Of a DNA stretch of 64,000 nucleotides, positions 28,296-37,404 are shown in pieces. Under the pieces are notes generated by a model that saw only the letters and a list, made by a program, of their open reading frames with translations, did no database searches and was not told where the DNA came from. The position numbers were made by a program, and so were the translations under genes. Every line of letters starts with the position of its first letter. Within the stretch, counting starts at the first letter, position 1. The DNA lies in assembly GCA_964544475.1 (NCBI GenBank), contig CAZJBS010000001.1:1-64000 (forward strand), given 5' to 3'. The DNA is from CAZJBS01 sp964544475. Lineage in GTDB: Bacteria > CLD3 > SB21.

Positions 28296-29552
28296 GTGCC
28301 TCGTTCGATCTTTATGCTTTTGCTACCTATATTATTCATTCGGTGTGCCAATCCGGTCGAAGAAGATTTGCCTTTTTTGTTGTACAAGAGGGTTTCCACC
28401 AATGACGATGGTACGGTGACGGTGCGTTGGTCGACCGGTGTTCCGACGCTTGGTGTCGTCGAGGTGGCCCGGACGCCCGCCAATTACTACACCTACCAAT
28501 ATGCCGCCGGCGCCCGCTATGACACCGTGCATTCGGTCCGAATGATCGGTTTGACCTCCGAATCGACATGGTTCTATCGGGTGCGCGGCACCGCCCTCAA
28601 CGGCACATTGCTGATTTCCGAAGAGAGCACCTTCTCGACCGGAACGGTGACCTACGATCCCAGGACGCTGCGATTGCACATGGTGGACATCACCGATCCG
28701 TGTCAATCGTTCTACAATCCGGGCGACAATTTCTTCATTGAATTTCCGAATGGGAAGACCATGATGTATGATTCGGGGGACCGCGACGGCAGTCCGACCA
28801 TTATTGCCTACATACGCGCTCTGGGTTACGACTCGGTGAATTATGGCGTTTTGACGCACGGCCACTATGATCACTATGCCGGCTATCTGCAAGGTGGCAT
28901 CGCAACCGCCCTGTGGTTCGGACATTTCCTGCAACCCAATACGAACAACGATCCGTGGGACTTTGACGACGTGTTCAACAGCATGAAGTCGTTGAATCCC
29001 GGCATCGGGCGCACGAGTCTCAGCCGTGGCGCGTCACCGGTGCTCAATGCCATCGATCCGCAAGTCCAGATTACCGTCGTCAGCGCCGGCGCCGACACGC
29101 TGGATATTGATCCCGACAATGGGCCCGTGGACAACTCCAAGACGAACAACGCATCGTTGACCATGAAATTCACGTTTGGGCAGGCGTCTTTTCTGATGAC
29201 CGGCGATCTCGAAAAAGAGGCGTCGCGCAAATTCATCGAACAAAACCCCGTCGTCAGTCCGGTCGTCGATGTACTCAAAGTGCCGCACCATTGCCGCGCG
29301 GATGCGGTCACGGACGGCCTGCTGGCCGCGACCAATCCCGTCATTGCCATCGCGTCCACGCAGAATTGCAATTGCGGGGGATTGATGGAATGCGACGCGG
29401 CCGACCTCATCGTCGGGCGCCACATTGACTTCTATCGCGCCGATCTCGCCGATCCCAATGCCAACCGTCTTTCTCCGCGCAGCGGCATCTTCAAAAGCCA
29501 TGTCGTCCTGACAACGGATGGCGCGACCATAACGATGAGTCACCGGGAATAA
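28296..29552 (+). CDS. Exported ComEC-like metallo-hydrolase with N-terminal fibronectin-like domain
   Basis: This 418-residue protein starts at GTG 28296, supported by AAGGAG 6 nt upstream. A signal sequence (MLLLPILFIRC) ends in Cys17, possibly a lipoprotein, although the residue before Cys is Arg, which is unusual. Residues 30-110 look like a fibronectin/purple-acid-phosphatase N-domain (DGTVTVRWSTGVPT...TWFYRVRG). From 125 on is a ComEC/Rec2-type metallo-beta-lactamase fold: THGHYDHYAG for the metal site, LMTGDLEKEA, LKVPHHCRAD. An exported nuclease or phosphodiesterase is the likely activity; the substrate is unknown. Confidence 0.8.
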   Translation: MPRSIFMLLLPILFIRCANPVEEDLPFLLYKRVSTNDDGTVTVRWSTGVPTLGVVEVARTPANYYTYQYAAGARYDTVHSVRMIGLTSESTWFYRVRGTALNGTLLISEESTFSTGTVTYDPRTLRLHMVDITDPCQSFYNPGDNFFIEFPNGKTMMYDSGDRDGSPTIIAYIRALGYDSVNYGVLTHGHYDHYAGYLQGGIATALWFGHFLQPNTNNDPWDFDDVFNSMKSLNPGIGRTSLSRGASPVLNAIDPQVQITVVSAGADTLDIDPDNGPVDNSKTNNASLTMKFTFGQASFLMTGDLEKEASRKFIEQNPVVSPVVDVLKVPHHCRADAVTDGLLAATNPVIAIASTQNCNCGGLMECDAADLIVGRHIDFYRADLADPNANRLSPRSGIFKSHVVLTTDGATITMSHRE

Positions 29553-29563
29553 CGGACATCGGT

Positions 29564-30064
29564 CTACTGGAACATGATCCTGCTGAGGGCATAATAGACG
29601 GCCATGAGACCGCTGAAGGTTGCGCTTCCCAGAAATCGATGGCGCAGACTGAGAACGGATTGGATCACGTAATTCCCAATCATCGACAACACGATGGCCC
29701 CCAAAAACGATTTGGCGCCGACGATCAGGCATTGTCCCACGAGAGACATACATTCCTCCCACACCAGCACCACTTCCGGACGCACCGCCATACCAATAAA
29801 AATCAGATGCCGGGCAATCCATAAGGGATTGAAGTACAGTATGGCCATGGCCGTCCTGGCGGCCGAATGGTGGAATCGCCGGTCGATGAATCCAAACCAC
29901 TTCGGAATCTCGTACGCATAGATCAGTCCCCCGACGAGGGCAACCGCCGCCAGCCTTGTGACGTTGAATTCGCCGGTCAGCCATTGGGCCAGACCGTCGC
30001 CGGCCGGGTAAGCGATGAGACCGGTCCAGCGATCCCGGTTGAAGAATGGACGGGGAGTTTCCAA
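29564..30064 (-). CDS. Integral membrane protein, unknown
   Basis: This 166-residue protein has about four hydrophobic segments (LAAVALVGGLIYAYEI, AMAILYFNPLWIARHLIFI, SFLGAIVLSMIGNYVI and a C-terminal one). The start appears to be TTG at 30064, with no strong ribosome-binding site, so the N-terminus is uncertain. I do not recognise the family. It is the last gene of the minus-strand xdh run, just 2 bp after the Cys-rich 63-residue protein, so it is likely cotranscribed. Confidence 0.55.
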   Translation of the reverse strand: METPRPFFNRDRWTGLIAYPAGDGLAQWLTGEFNVTRLAAVALVGGLIYAYEIPKWFGFIDRRFHHSAARTAMAILYFNPLWIARHLIFIGMAVRPEVVLVWEECMSLVGQCLIVGAKSFLGAIVLSMIGNYVIQSVLSLRHRFLGSATFSGLMAVYYALSRIMFQ

Positions 30065-30066
30065 CG

Positions 30067-30258
30067 TTAGAGAAGTGATTGAGGGCGGTAATGATGGCAG
30101 ATGAATTCATCCACACCATTCCAATCCAGCCGGGTCAGGTTGCAAAGAACCTCTTCCATGTCGTCATCGCAGTCGTTTTGGCGGCAAGTCACACACAAAG
30201 ATGGTTTCGAAACAAGGCTCGGGTCCAGTTCATTTCCGTCGTCGTCAAAGTACGGCAT
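30067..30258 (-). CDS. Small Cys-rich protein of the xdh operon
   Basis: This 63-residue acidic protein has five Cys and paired His: LCVTCRQNDCDDD, EEVLCNLTRLDW, EFICHHYRPQ. The CxxC...C...C...CHH arrangement suggests a zinc or Fe-S site. It starts inside the end of xdhB (14-nt overlap), so it is translated with it. Function unknown; a role in xanthine dehydrogenase maturation is possible only by position. Confidence 0.6.
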   Translation of the reverse strand: MPYFDDDGNELDPSLVSKPSLCVTCRQNDCDDDMEEVLCNLTRLDWNGVDEFICHHYRPQSLL

Positions 30259-32554
30259 GGGAATTCGTCCTCAGCTTCTCCATGGATAATAGAATAACCT
30301 CGTACGTCGCCGGCAGGGAAAATTCGGGTTCCATCCTGTGATTGGCCACGGCTGAAATGGCGTCCTTGATGGCCAGCCAGCAGGACAATCCCAGCATGAA
30401 AGGCGGTTCGGCGACGGCTTTGCTGCCATGAATGGCTTTGGGATTCGGCACATTCCGCAAAAGCGCCGTCCGAAAATCAGCCGGGATGTCCTGAACGCCC
30501 GGGATCTTGTACGTGTCCGGTGAATGCGTCAGCAGGTGGCCGCGATCGTCCCATTTGATTTCCTCCGTTGTGCACCATCCCACACCCTGTAGGTAGCCGC
30601 CTTCGATCTGCCCAATGTCAATGCCGGTATTGATCGAATCGCCGACATCGTGCAGAATATCCGTCCTCAGAATCCGGTGGCGTCCGGTCAGCACATCCAC
30701 GATGACTTCCGTCACCGCCATTCCGAACGCAAAGTAATGAAACGGTTTGCCCTGACCTTTGGCGCGGTCAAAATGGATGTCCGGTGTTTTGTAAAACCCG
30801 GTCGAACTCAGGCTGACCTGTTGCCCGTGCAGATGGGTCATGGCCTCAGCGAAATCCACGCGTTTTGACGGCTGGGTTCGATCCAGAATAACACCGTCTT
30901 CAAAAACGACATTTTCAGGAGACATGGCCGGTCCGGGATGTTTTTCATCCAGGTATCGGGCGAGCGTCGGAGCAAATCGTGTCTTGAGGACATCGATGGC
31001 ATTTCGGACGGCCATGCCGTTGAGGTCGGTGCCGGCGGAGGCCGCCGTTGCGGACGTGTTGGGGACTTTGGACGTATTCGTGGGACTGACCTTGACGGCG
31101 TCGACGGCGATGCCGAATTCCCGGGCGGCGATTTGTTGAATTTTCGTATGAAGGCCCTGGCCCATTTCGGTTCCGCCATGGTTGACGAGTACACTGCCGT
31201 CTTTATATACGTGGACGAGCGCGCCGGCCTGGTTGAGATACGACGTCGTGAATGAAATACCGAACTTGACGGGCGTGATGGCGATGCCTTTCTTGCAGAA
31301 TTCATTCTCGGCATTGAATTGCGCGATGCGGGCCCGACGGGACGCGTATTCGGATGACTCCATCAACTGACCGAACATCGTGGGCAGGTGGTTTCCCTCG
31401 ACCGTCTGGCCGTACGGCGTGGTGTGTCGATGATCGATGCCGTAGAAATTGATCTGGCGGATTTCAGCGGCGTCCTTGTGCAGATAACGTGCCATGCGAT
31501 CCATCACGTGCTCGATCAGGGCCATGCCTTGCGGTCCACCAAATCCCCTGAACGCCGTGTTCGAGGGGAGATTCGTTTTCCAGACGCGTCCTTCAATGCG
31601 GACATTCGGGATGTAGTAAGCGTTGTCGACGTGGAGCATGGCGCGTTCGAGGATCGCAAACGACAGATCGGTGGCGGCGCCGCCGTCGGCATTCAAATCA
31701 AACCGCGCGGCCGACACGGTGCCGTCATCGTCGAATCCCACCTCATATTTCATAAGAAAACGGTGGCGTTTGCCGGTCATGATCTGGTCGTCATCCCGGA
31801 AAAGTCGTAACTTGACCGGACGTTTGGTGGCGTGACTCAACAACGCGCACCATGCCGCGACATGGTTGGCCTGCGTTTCTTTGCCTCCAAAGGCGCCGCC
31901 CATCCGGCGGACTTCGACAACCACATCGTGTTTTGGCCGACCGAGCACTTCGGCGACGATGGCCTGTGTTTCGGACGGATGCTGGGTGGAGCTGTGGACC
32001 GTTATTTCATGTCCTTCGCCGGGTAAACACAAACAGGACTGGGTCTCAAGGTACCAATGTTCCTGTGCGCCGGTGCGGAGTTCGCCGCGGATCGTATGCG
32101 CGGCGGTTTGCATGGCGGTGTCGGCGTCGCCGCGTTCGATTTTTCGCGAAGGGCCGAGGAGTTGATTCTTCTTCATCGCCATGTCGATGGTCAGCACGGG
32201 TTCAAGCTCTTCGAATTCCACTTCAATGAGTTTCTCCGCCTCCCGGCAGGCGTGTTCGGTGTCCGCGGCAATCAGAAACATCGCCTGGCCGACAAATGTC
32301 ACGGTATCCACCGCGAGGCACCATTCATCATGGACGACCGGTCCCATTTGATTGGCGCCCGGAATATCCCTGGAACAGAGTACGGCGTGGACGCCCGGTG
32401 TTTTACGTGCGGCATCGATTGAAAACGATACGAGCCTGGCATGCGCATGCGGGCTGTAGACGACCCGTCCGATCAACCCGCCGCGGGGCATGGGCATGTC
32501 ATCCACATACACCGACTGGCCCGTGACATGTTTGGTGGCGCTTTCGTGAATCAT
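30245..32554 (-). CDS. xdhB: Xanthine dehydrogenase molybdenum-binding subunit XdhB
   Basis: This 769-residue molybdopterin subunit oxidises hypoxanthine/xanthine (or a related N-heterocycle). Visible landmarks are GGAFGGKE (cofactor binding), TAFRGFGGPQGM with the substrate-positioning Arg, and KAVAEPPFML with the catalytic Glu. The length matches XdhB of two-subunit enzymes. The ATG overlaps the xdhA stop by 4 nt (32551-32554). No XdhC insertion factor is in the window. Substrate identity is inferred from the family and could be another purine or aldehyde. Confidence 0.93.
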   Translation of the reverse strand: MIHESATKHVTGQSVYVDDMPMPRGGLIGRVVYSPHAHARLVSFSIDAARKTPGVHAVLCSRDIPGANQMGPVVHDEWCLAVDTVTFVGQAMFLIAADTEHACREAEKLIEVEFEELEPVLTIDMAMKKNQLLGPSRKIERGDADTAMQTAAHTIRGELRTGAQEHWYLETQSCLCLPGEGHEITVHSSTQHPSETQAIVAEVLGRPKHDVVVEVRRMGGAFGGKETQANHVAAWCALLSHATKRPVKLRLFRDDDQIMTGKRHRFLMKYEVGFDDDGTVSAARFDLNADGGAATDLSFAILERAMLHVDNAYYIPNVRIEGRVWKTNLPSNTAFRGFGGPQGMALIEHVMDRMARYLHKDAAEIRQINFYGIDHRHTTPYGQTVEGNHLPTMFGQLMESSEYASRRARIAQFNAENEFCKKGIAITPVKFGISFTTSYLNQAGALVHVYKDGSVLVNHGGTEMGQGLHTKIQQIAAREFGIAVDAVKVSPTNTSKVPNTSATAASAGTDLNGMAVRNAIDVLKTRFAPTLARYLDEKHPGPAMSPENVVFEDGVILDRTQPSKRVDFAEAMTHLHGQQVSLSSTGFYKTPDIHFDRAKGQGKPFHYFAFGMAVTEVIVDVLTGRHRILRTDILHDVGDSINTGIDIGQIEGGYLQGVGWCTTEEIKWDDRGHLLTHSPDTYKIPGVQDIPADFRTALLRNVPNPKAIHGSKAVAEPPFMLGLSCWLAIKDAISAVANHRMEPEFSLPATYEVILLSMEKLRTNSHAVL

Positions 32555-34008
32555 GCGGGTTGCCTTGCGCCGGATGGCGTGGTTTCATACCAGAATTTGA
32601 GCAGGAGGTTCCGCGCGGCCACTTTTCGGAATTCAGCGCTTGCCCGGGCATCCGAAATGGGCGTGAATTCCGTGTCGATGATCGGCATGGCGGCCTCGAC
32701 GGTTTCACGTGTCCAGACTTTTCCGGTCAACCAGGTTTCCGTTTTGACGGCACGGCGTGTGACCTCCGCCATGCCTCCGTACGCCAGGATAATCCGCGAG
32801 ACGACGCCATGCGGATCTCTTTCCAGACGGAAACCGCCGCTGACCGTTGAAATATCGAGGTCTTTGCGCCTGGATACTTTGTAAAATTTGACGATCGTAC
32901 CGGGCGGTGGCTTCCGGATCTTGACGGCGGTGACGAGTTCATCCGGTCGGCGCGCCGTTTGCCGGTATCCCGTGACATACGCGTCGATGTCGATTTTGCG
33001 CCGGCCGCGCACACTCTCCACGACGACTTTGGCGCCGTAGGCCATCAGCACCGGCAAGGTGTCGCTGATTGGCGATGCCGTTCCCAGACTGCCGCCGAGC
33101 GTGGCGATATTTCGTATCTGCAAGGAGCCGAATACGGAGAGCATTTCCGCCAGGGCAGGGAACGACGTTTGCACGGTGATCAGAGCGGCCTGGAGTGGCA
33201 AGCCGGCGCCCACGATCAAGCCGGATTCGTTGTTTTCGATCTCTTTCAATTCCTGCAAACGGGACAGATCGATGACTTCAGGGATGATTTCGTGGCGTTT
33301 GGTCACTCGAAGTCCCACGTCGGTCGCACCGGAAAGGACCACGGCGTCCGGATGTTCGGCTTTGAGCAGCAGCGCTTCCGACAACGTGGAGGGCTGATAA
33401 TATGTTTGACGCGGTGTCGCAATCGTAATGGATGATCCGGGTATGGAACGCAGAAATTCGGCCGTGGCGGCTTCGCGAGCCGCCAAATGATCCTGCTCAC
33501 GTTGGGTGCAGGCCGCGGCCGCCGCTTCGACAATGGGCCGGTATCCCGTGCAACGGCACAGGTTGCCGGTCAGGGCGTCGTCGATCATTTCGCGCGAGGG
33601 CCGTGTATGGTTTCTGTGAAGGGCAAACAGCGACATAACAAAACCGGGCGTGCAGAAGCCGCATTGGGCGCCGTGATTTTCCGCGAGGGCTCTTTGAACC
33701 ACATGCAGGGCCGAACCATTCGCCACATTCTCAACCGTGATGAGATGGTGGCCATGAATCATCGGCAGAAAAATCAGACACGCATCGACGGCTCTGTATT
33801 GCACGCTTCCATCCGCGGCCAAAGCGCCCACGACCACAGTGCAGGCGCCGCAGTCGCCCTCGGCGCAGCCTTCCTTGACGCCCTTGTGGTGGTCCAGGCT
33901 TCGCAGGTATTGGAGCACGGTGGTCGTCGGTGTCCACGGGCCGTGGGGCAGGAACCGAAGTTCTACAACGGCGTCGTCAAGAACAAAGGCGATGGAATGA
34001 CGGTTCAT
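32551..34008 (-). CDS. xdhA: Xanthine dehydrogenase Fe-S/FAD subunit XdhA
   Basis: This 485-residue subunit has two N-terminal 2Fe-2S clusters (GCAEGDCGACTVV...C and QCGFCTPGFV ... GNLCRCTGYRP), then an FAD-binding CO-dehydrogenase-flavoprotein domain (VLSGATDVGLRVTK, RNIATLGGSLGTASP) and a C-terminal domain. It carries electrons from the Mo site of XdhB to NAD. The small-subunit architecture is that of bacterial XdhA. It starts 93 bp after the glgC stop on the same strand; a weak hairpin (34070-34089) lies between. Confidence 0.94.
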   Translation of the reverse strand: MNRHSIAFVLDDAVVELRFLPHGPWTPTTTVLQYLRSLDHHKGVKEGCAEGDCGACTVVVGALAADGSVQYRAVDACLIFLPMIHGHHLITVENVANGSALHVVQRALAENHGAQCGFCTPGFVMSLFALHRNHTRPSREMIDDALTGNLCRCTGYRPIVEAAAAACTQREQDHLAAREAATAEFLRSIPGSSITIATPRQTYYQPSTLSEALLLKAEHPDAVVLSGATDVGLRVTKRHEIIPEVIDLSRLQELKEIENNESGLIVGAGLPLQAALITVQTSFPALAEMLSVFGSLQIRNIATLGGSLGTASPISDTLPVLMAYGAKVVVESVRGRRKIDIDAYVTGYRQTARRPDELVTAVKIRKPPPGTIVKFYKVSRRKDLDISTVSGGFRLERDPHGVVSRIILAYGGMAEVTRRAVKTETWLTGKVWTRETVEAAMPIIDTEFTPISDARASAEFRKVAARNLLLKFWYETTPSGARQPA

Positions 34009-34101
34009 GATTTCTGCAAAGCTCTTTGACCAATTAGAATGGCGAATAGTGGCCGGAAAAGCGGAAGATGTCCCCGCTGAAATGGGGACGTGGTTTCTGC
34101 G

Positions 34102-35346
34102 TCAGGTCAGGTGCGTGTTTTTGGAAAGGACCACAATACCCGACGGCGTAACGAAAAACCGCTTCCGATCCTCCTCCGGGTTGTAGCCAATTTCGAACCC
34201 CTCCGGGATCACCACATTTTTGTCGACAATGGCCCGTCGAATGCGCGCGCGCCGGCCCACGTGCGTATTGCTGAAAAGAATCGACTCCTCCACATGAGCG
34301 TGGCTGTGGACGCGCACATTGGGCGAGAGCAGGCAGCGTTCGACACGGCCTCCCGAAATGATACAACCGCCGGAAACAATGCTGTCCAGGGACATGCCCG
34401 TGCGACCGCCTTCGAAAGTCTCGTTGAAAACATGTTTTGCCGGCGGGTATTGTCCCTGGTACGTCCGGATCGGCCAGTCCAAGTCATATAGATTGAAAGT
34501 TGGAGACACGGACACCAGATCCATGCTGCACTCGTAATAACTGTCCAGCGTCCCGATGTCGCGCCAATATGGTCGGCCGGTCTTGTTTTCATCTTCAAAG
34601 TTGTACGCCAGCACTCGATGCGTGCCAAGCATGCCGGGAATGACGTTCTTGCCGAAATCGTGCTGGGATTCCTTTTTCTTCGCGTCGTCAATGAGCACCT
34701 TGGCCAGCGCATTGGCATTGAAGATATAGATGCCCATGTTGACGTAACAGTCGTCGGGTTTATGGGGCAGCGGTTTGGGATCCTGCGGCTTTTCCTGAAA
34801 TTCGATAATTTCATTTTGCTCGTTGATCACCATCACGCCGAATTGATGGGCCTGGTCCCTCGCGATTTCGATACCGGACACCGTGAGATCGGCATTTTGC
34901 GTGATATGATATTGCAGCATCTTCAGGTAGTCCATTTTGTAAACATGGTCGCCCGAAAGGATAATGACATAATCGGGTTTCTCGTCCTGCAGGATGTGCA
35001 AATTCTGGAACACAGCGTCCGCCGTGCCCTGGTACCAATGATTGGCCGTCCGGAATTGGGGTGGGATGGAATAAATGAACTCTCCGAGTTCTCCGTTGAG
35101 GAATGACCAGCCCTCGCGAATGTGCGTGTCAAGCGACTGGGACTTGTACTGGGTGATCAGATATACTTTGCGGAATCCGGAATTGATGGCATTGGACAAT
35201 GTGAAATCAATGATGCGGTATTTGCCGCCAAACGGAACAGCGGGTTTTGAACGGTCCTTCGTCAAAGGATACAGGCGCTCGCCTTGTCCCCCGGCCAGGA
35301 TGATCGTAATGGTCTTGCGAAACAATTGTGATGAGATAGGCATCAT
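34102..35346 (-). CDS. glgC: Glucose-1-phosphate adenylyltransferase GlgC
   Basis: This enzyme makes ADP-glucose for glycogen synthesis. It is 414 residues, with the nucleotidyltransferase motifs ILAGGQGERLYPLT and RSKPAVPFGGKYRIIDF, GDHVYKMDY (catalytic Asp), and a C-terminal left-handed beta-helix (SGGCIISGG, LLSPNVRVHSHAHVEES). Its own predicted promoter lies at 35403-35431 on the minus strand, about 55 bp upstream and divergent from the gamma-carbonic-anhydrase promoter. Confidence 0.95.
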   Translation of the reverse strand: MMPISSQLFRKTITIILAGGQGERLYPLTKDRSKPAVPFGGKYRIIDFTLSNAINSGFRKVYLITQYKSQSLDTHIREGWSFLNGELGEFIYSIPPQFRTANHWYQGTADAVFQNLHILQDEKPDYVIILSGDHVYKMDYLKMLQYHITQNADLTVSGIEIARDQAHQFGVMVINEQNEIIEFQEKPQDPKPLPHKPDDCYVNMGIYIFNANALAKVLIDDAKKKESQHDFGKNVIPGMLGTHRVLAYNFEDENKTGRPYWRDIGTLDSYYECSMDLVSVSPTFNLYDLDWPIRTYQGQYPPAKHVFNETFEGGRTGMSLDSIVSGGCIISGGRVERCLLSPNVRVHSHAHVEESILFSNTHVGRRARIRRAIVDKNVVIPEGFEIGYNPEEDRKRFFVTPSGIVVLSKNTHLT

Positions 35347-35402
35347 AGTAAAAGGCTCCAGCGCTGTACCGACAGGGTAAGGTGTGTGACGTGGTCACAT
35401 CG

Positions 35403-35431
35403 AATCTACCAAAAGTCCACTTGTCAGGCAA
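35403..35431 (-). promoter_or_regulatory. Predicted glgC promoter
   Basis: On the minus strand TTGCCT (35431-35426) and TAGATT (35408-35403) are separated by 17 bp, upstream of glgC, giving a leader of about 50 nt. Confidence 0.55.
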
Positions 35432-35498
35432 TGGAAAATATTGAGTTAAAAGAAACGTTCTTCGGGCGTATCCATGGTCATCCCGTTTCTTTTTGTGC

Positions 35499-35527
35499 TT
35501 GAAATTTCACACGTCGTGCCCTATATT
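35499..35527 (+). promoter_or_regulatory. Predicted promoter of the gamma-carbonic-anhydrase operon
   Basis: TTGAAA (35499-35504) and TATATT (35522-35527) with a 17-bp spacer. The predicted start near 35534 lies downstream of the first possible ATG (35474), which decides in favour of ATG 35546 as the translation start of the following gene. Confidence 0.7.
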
Positions 35528-35545
35528 GGCCGTTACCAAGAGCTT

Positions 35546-36082
35546 ATGATCACACAATACCTCGAAAAGAGGCCGCTCGTCCCGGCTTCGGTATTTATTG
35601 CCACCGGCGCGCGGATCGTCGGGGATGTGGAGTTTGGCGAAGACTGCAGCGTATGGTTCAACGCCGTGGTTCGGGGTGATGTAAACTACATCCGTATCGG
35701 CCGCCGCACCAACATACAAGATGGGGCCATCATTCACTGCACAATCCATAAATATCCAACCGTCATCGGTGAGGATGTCACCATCGGTCACGGCGCCATT
35801 GTGCACGGGTGCACGATCAAGGATCGCGTCCTGATCGGCATGGGCGCCAAAATTCTCGACCGTTCGGTGATCGGATGCGAATCGATCGTCGCCGCGGGCG
35901 CGGTCATTCGGGAAGGATTTGAAGTGCCGGAAGGAACATTAATGGCCGGGGTGCCCGCCAAACCCATTCGGTCCCTGACGGCCGATGAAAGAAACCGCAT
36001 CGCCGTATATGCCAATAACTACATCGCGTATTCCAACGACTACCGCAAGCTCGACGCGCTTGCTGTCCTTCAGCAGGAGTAA
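35546..36082 (+). CDS. Gamma-carbonic anhydrase family protein (YrdA/PaaY-like)
   Basis: This 178-residue left-handed beta-helix protein has hexapeptide repeats and the metal-binding His pattern of the family (IIHCTIHKYP, TIGHGAIVHGC). It starts at ATG 35546, since the promoter at 35499-35527 would exclude the upstream ATG 35474; the length then matches YrdA (about 180). Family members bind Zn or Fe and some are carbonic anhydrases or thioesterases; the activity here is not certain. It heads an operon with a receiver protein 3 nt downstream. Confidence 0.88.
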   Translation: MITQYLEKRPLVPASVFIATGARIVGDVEFGEDCSVWFNAVVRGDVNYIRIGRRTNIQDGAIIHCTIHKYPTVIGEDVTIGHGAIVHGCTIKDRVLIGMGAKILDRSVIGCESIVAAGAVIREGFEVPEGTLMAGVPAKPIRSLTADERNRIAVYANNYIAYSNDYRKLDALAVLQQE

Positions 36083-36085
36083 GGC

Positions 36086-36457
36086 ATGGCCAAACGCGTT
36101 TTGATCATTGATGACGATGAAGATCATCTTCGCATCACCGCCAAAGTGCTGACCGAGATCGGCCAGCTGGACGTGGTGACTTCCTCCCAGAGCGCCGACG
36201 CGCTGCAGATCATACGGCAGACAAAGCCCGATGTGCTTTTGCTCGACATCATGATGCCGAAAGTGGACGGGTTCACGATCTGCAAGCAAGTCAAAGAAAC
36301 GCCGGACCTGAGCCACATCAAGATTATCGTATATTCGGCCAAGATATTTGATGTCGATCGCAAGAAGGCGCTGAAGTTGGGCGCCGATGCGTACGTATCC
36401 AAAGTGATCGAATCGAACAAACTGATTGACACAATCCGCAAAGTGGCCGGTCATTGA
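36086..36457 (+). CDS. Single-domain response regulator (CheY-like)
   Basis: This 123-residue receiver domain has no output domain: acidic pair IIDDDEDH, phospho-Asp in VLLLDIMMP, Ser in VYSAK and the Lys of the conserved (K) position in YVSKVI. It probably works by protein-protein interaction or in a phosphorelay. No histidine kinase is adjacent; the hybrid kinase at 23.4-26.4 kb is a distant option. It lies 3 nt after the gamma-carbonic-anhydrase gene. Confidence 0.9.
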   Translation: MAKRVLIIDDDEDHLRITAKVLTEIGQLDVVTSSQSADALQIIRQTKPDVLLLDIMMPKVDGFTICKQVKETPDLSHIKIIVYSAKIFDVDRKKALKLGADAYVSKVIESNKLIDTIRKVAGH

Positions 36458-36479
36458 CCACCAGGGCGGCGAGGTGAGC

Positions 36480-37358
36480 ATGAAATACACATTTTGGGGC
36501 GTACGTGGCTCCATCCCGACCCCGGGCGCTGAAACCGTCGGCTACGGCGGCAATACATCGTGCGGAGAATTGCAACTGCCGGACGGCCAGATGATCATCT
36601 TTGACGCGGGTTCCGGTCTCAGGCCGCTGGGCAACGACCTCATGCGGCGTGGAAAAAAACCTCTCGAATCCGTCATTCTTCTTTCGCATACCCATTGGGA
36701 TCATATCCAGGGTTTTCCTTTTTTCGTTCCGGCATTCATTCCAGGCAACAAGTTCGTGATTTGCGGTCACGAAGAAGCGGACGTCAAACTGGACCAGATC
36801 ATCAAGGACCAGATGAAAAGCGCTTACTTTCCGGTCGAATTGAGTGACATGCCGGCTTCCGTCGGATTCAAAAGGCTATACGAAGGCAAATTCAAAATAT
36901 CCGGCGCCCGCGTCGAAACCATGTACCTCAATCATCCGGGTTTTGCTCTGGGCTACCGGGTGGAATCCGAAGGCAAATCGGTCGTATATGTCAGCGACAA
37001 CGAACCTTATCCTATCGAACAAACCGACGATCCGGCGTATGAGGGCATGTTGTACAAAGGTAAGAACAACTACCGGATCATCGACTTTTCCCGCGATACC
37101 GACCTGTTGATTCACGATTGCCAATACACACCGGATGAATACAAGTCCAAAGTAGGGTGGGGGCATTCGCCGTATGATTATGTGGCGGAAATTGCGTGGA
37201 AGGCCCGGGTCAAACGGCTGGCCATCTATCACCACGATCCGGCCCACGATGACGCGTTCGTGGATTCAATCGTCGAGTCGGTACGAAAGCTTCTGCACGA
37301 GAAGGGTGCGGATGTCTTGTGTTTTGGCGCAAAAGAAGGCATGGAAATCCAATTGTGA
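36480..37358 (+). CDS. MBL-fold metallo-hydrolase
   Basis: This 292-residue metallo-beta-lactamase-fold protein has SHTHWDHIQGF as the HxHxDH metal motif, further ligands in FVSDNEP-like YVSDNEPYP and LLIHDCQY, and the terminal YHHDPAHDD. The N-terminus (MKYTFWGVRGSIPTPG) is the form usual for cyclic-nucleotide phosphodiesterase-like hydrolases found next to receiver and GAF/adenylate-cyclase genes. A phosphodiesterase role in signalling fits the adjacent receiver. The start ATG 36480 has GAGGTGAG upstream. Confidence 0.85.
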   Translation: MKYTFWGVRGSIPTPGAETVGYGGNTSCGELQLPDGQMIIFDAGSGLRPLGNDLMRRGKKPLESVILLSHTHWDHIQGFPFFVPAFIPGNKFVICGHEEADVKLDQIIKDQMKSAYFPVELSDMPASVGFKRLYEGKFKISGARVETMYLNHPGFALGYRVESEGKSVVYVSDNEPYPIEQTDDPAYEGMLYKGKNNYRIIDFSRDTDLLIHDCQYTPDEYKSKVGWGHSPYDYVAEIAWKARVKRLAIYHHDPAHDDAFVDSIVESVRKLLHEKGADVLCFGAKEGMEIQL

Positions 37359-37404
37359 TCTTGTGAACGTTGGCTGAATTTGAACATTTCACCAGGAGCG
37401 AACC

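Noticed and set aside
34070..34089. GTCCCC...GGGGAC hairpin as a terminator between glgC and xdhA
   Set aside because: Only a 6-bp stem and no T-run on the minus strand; at most a weak pause.
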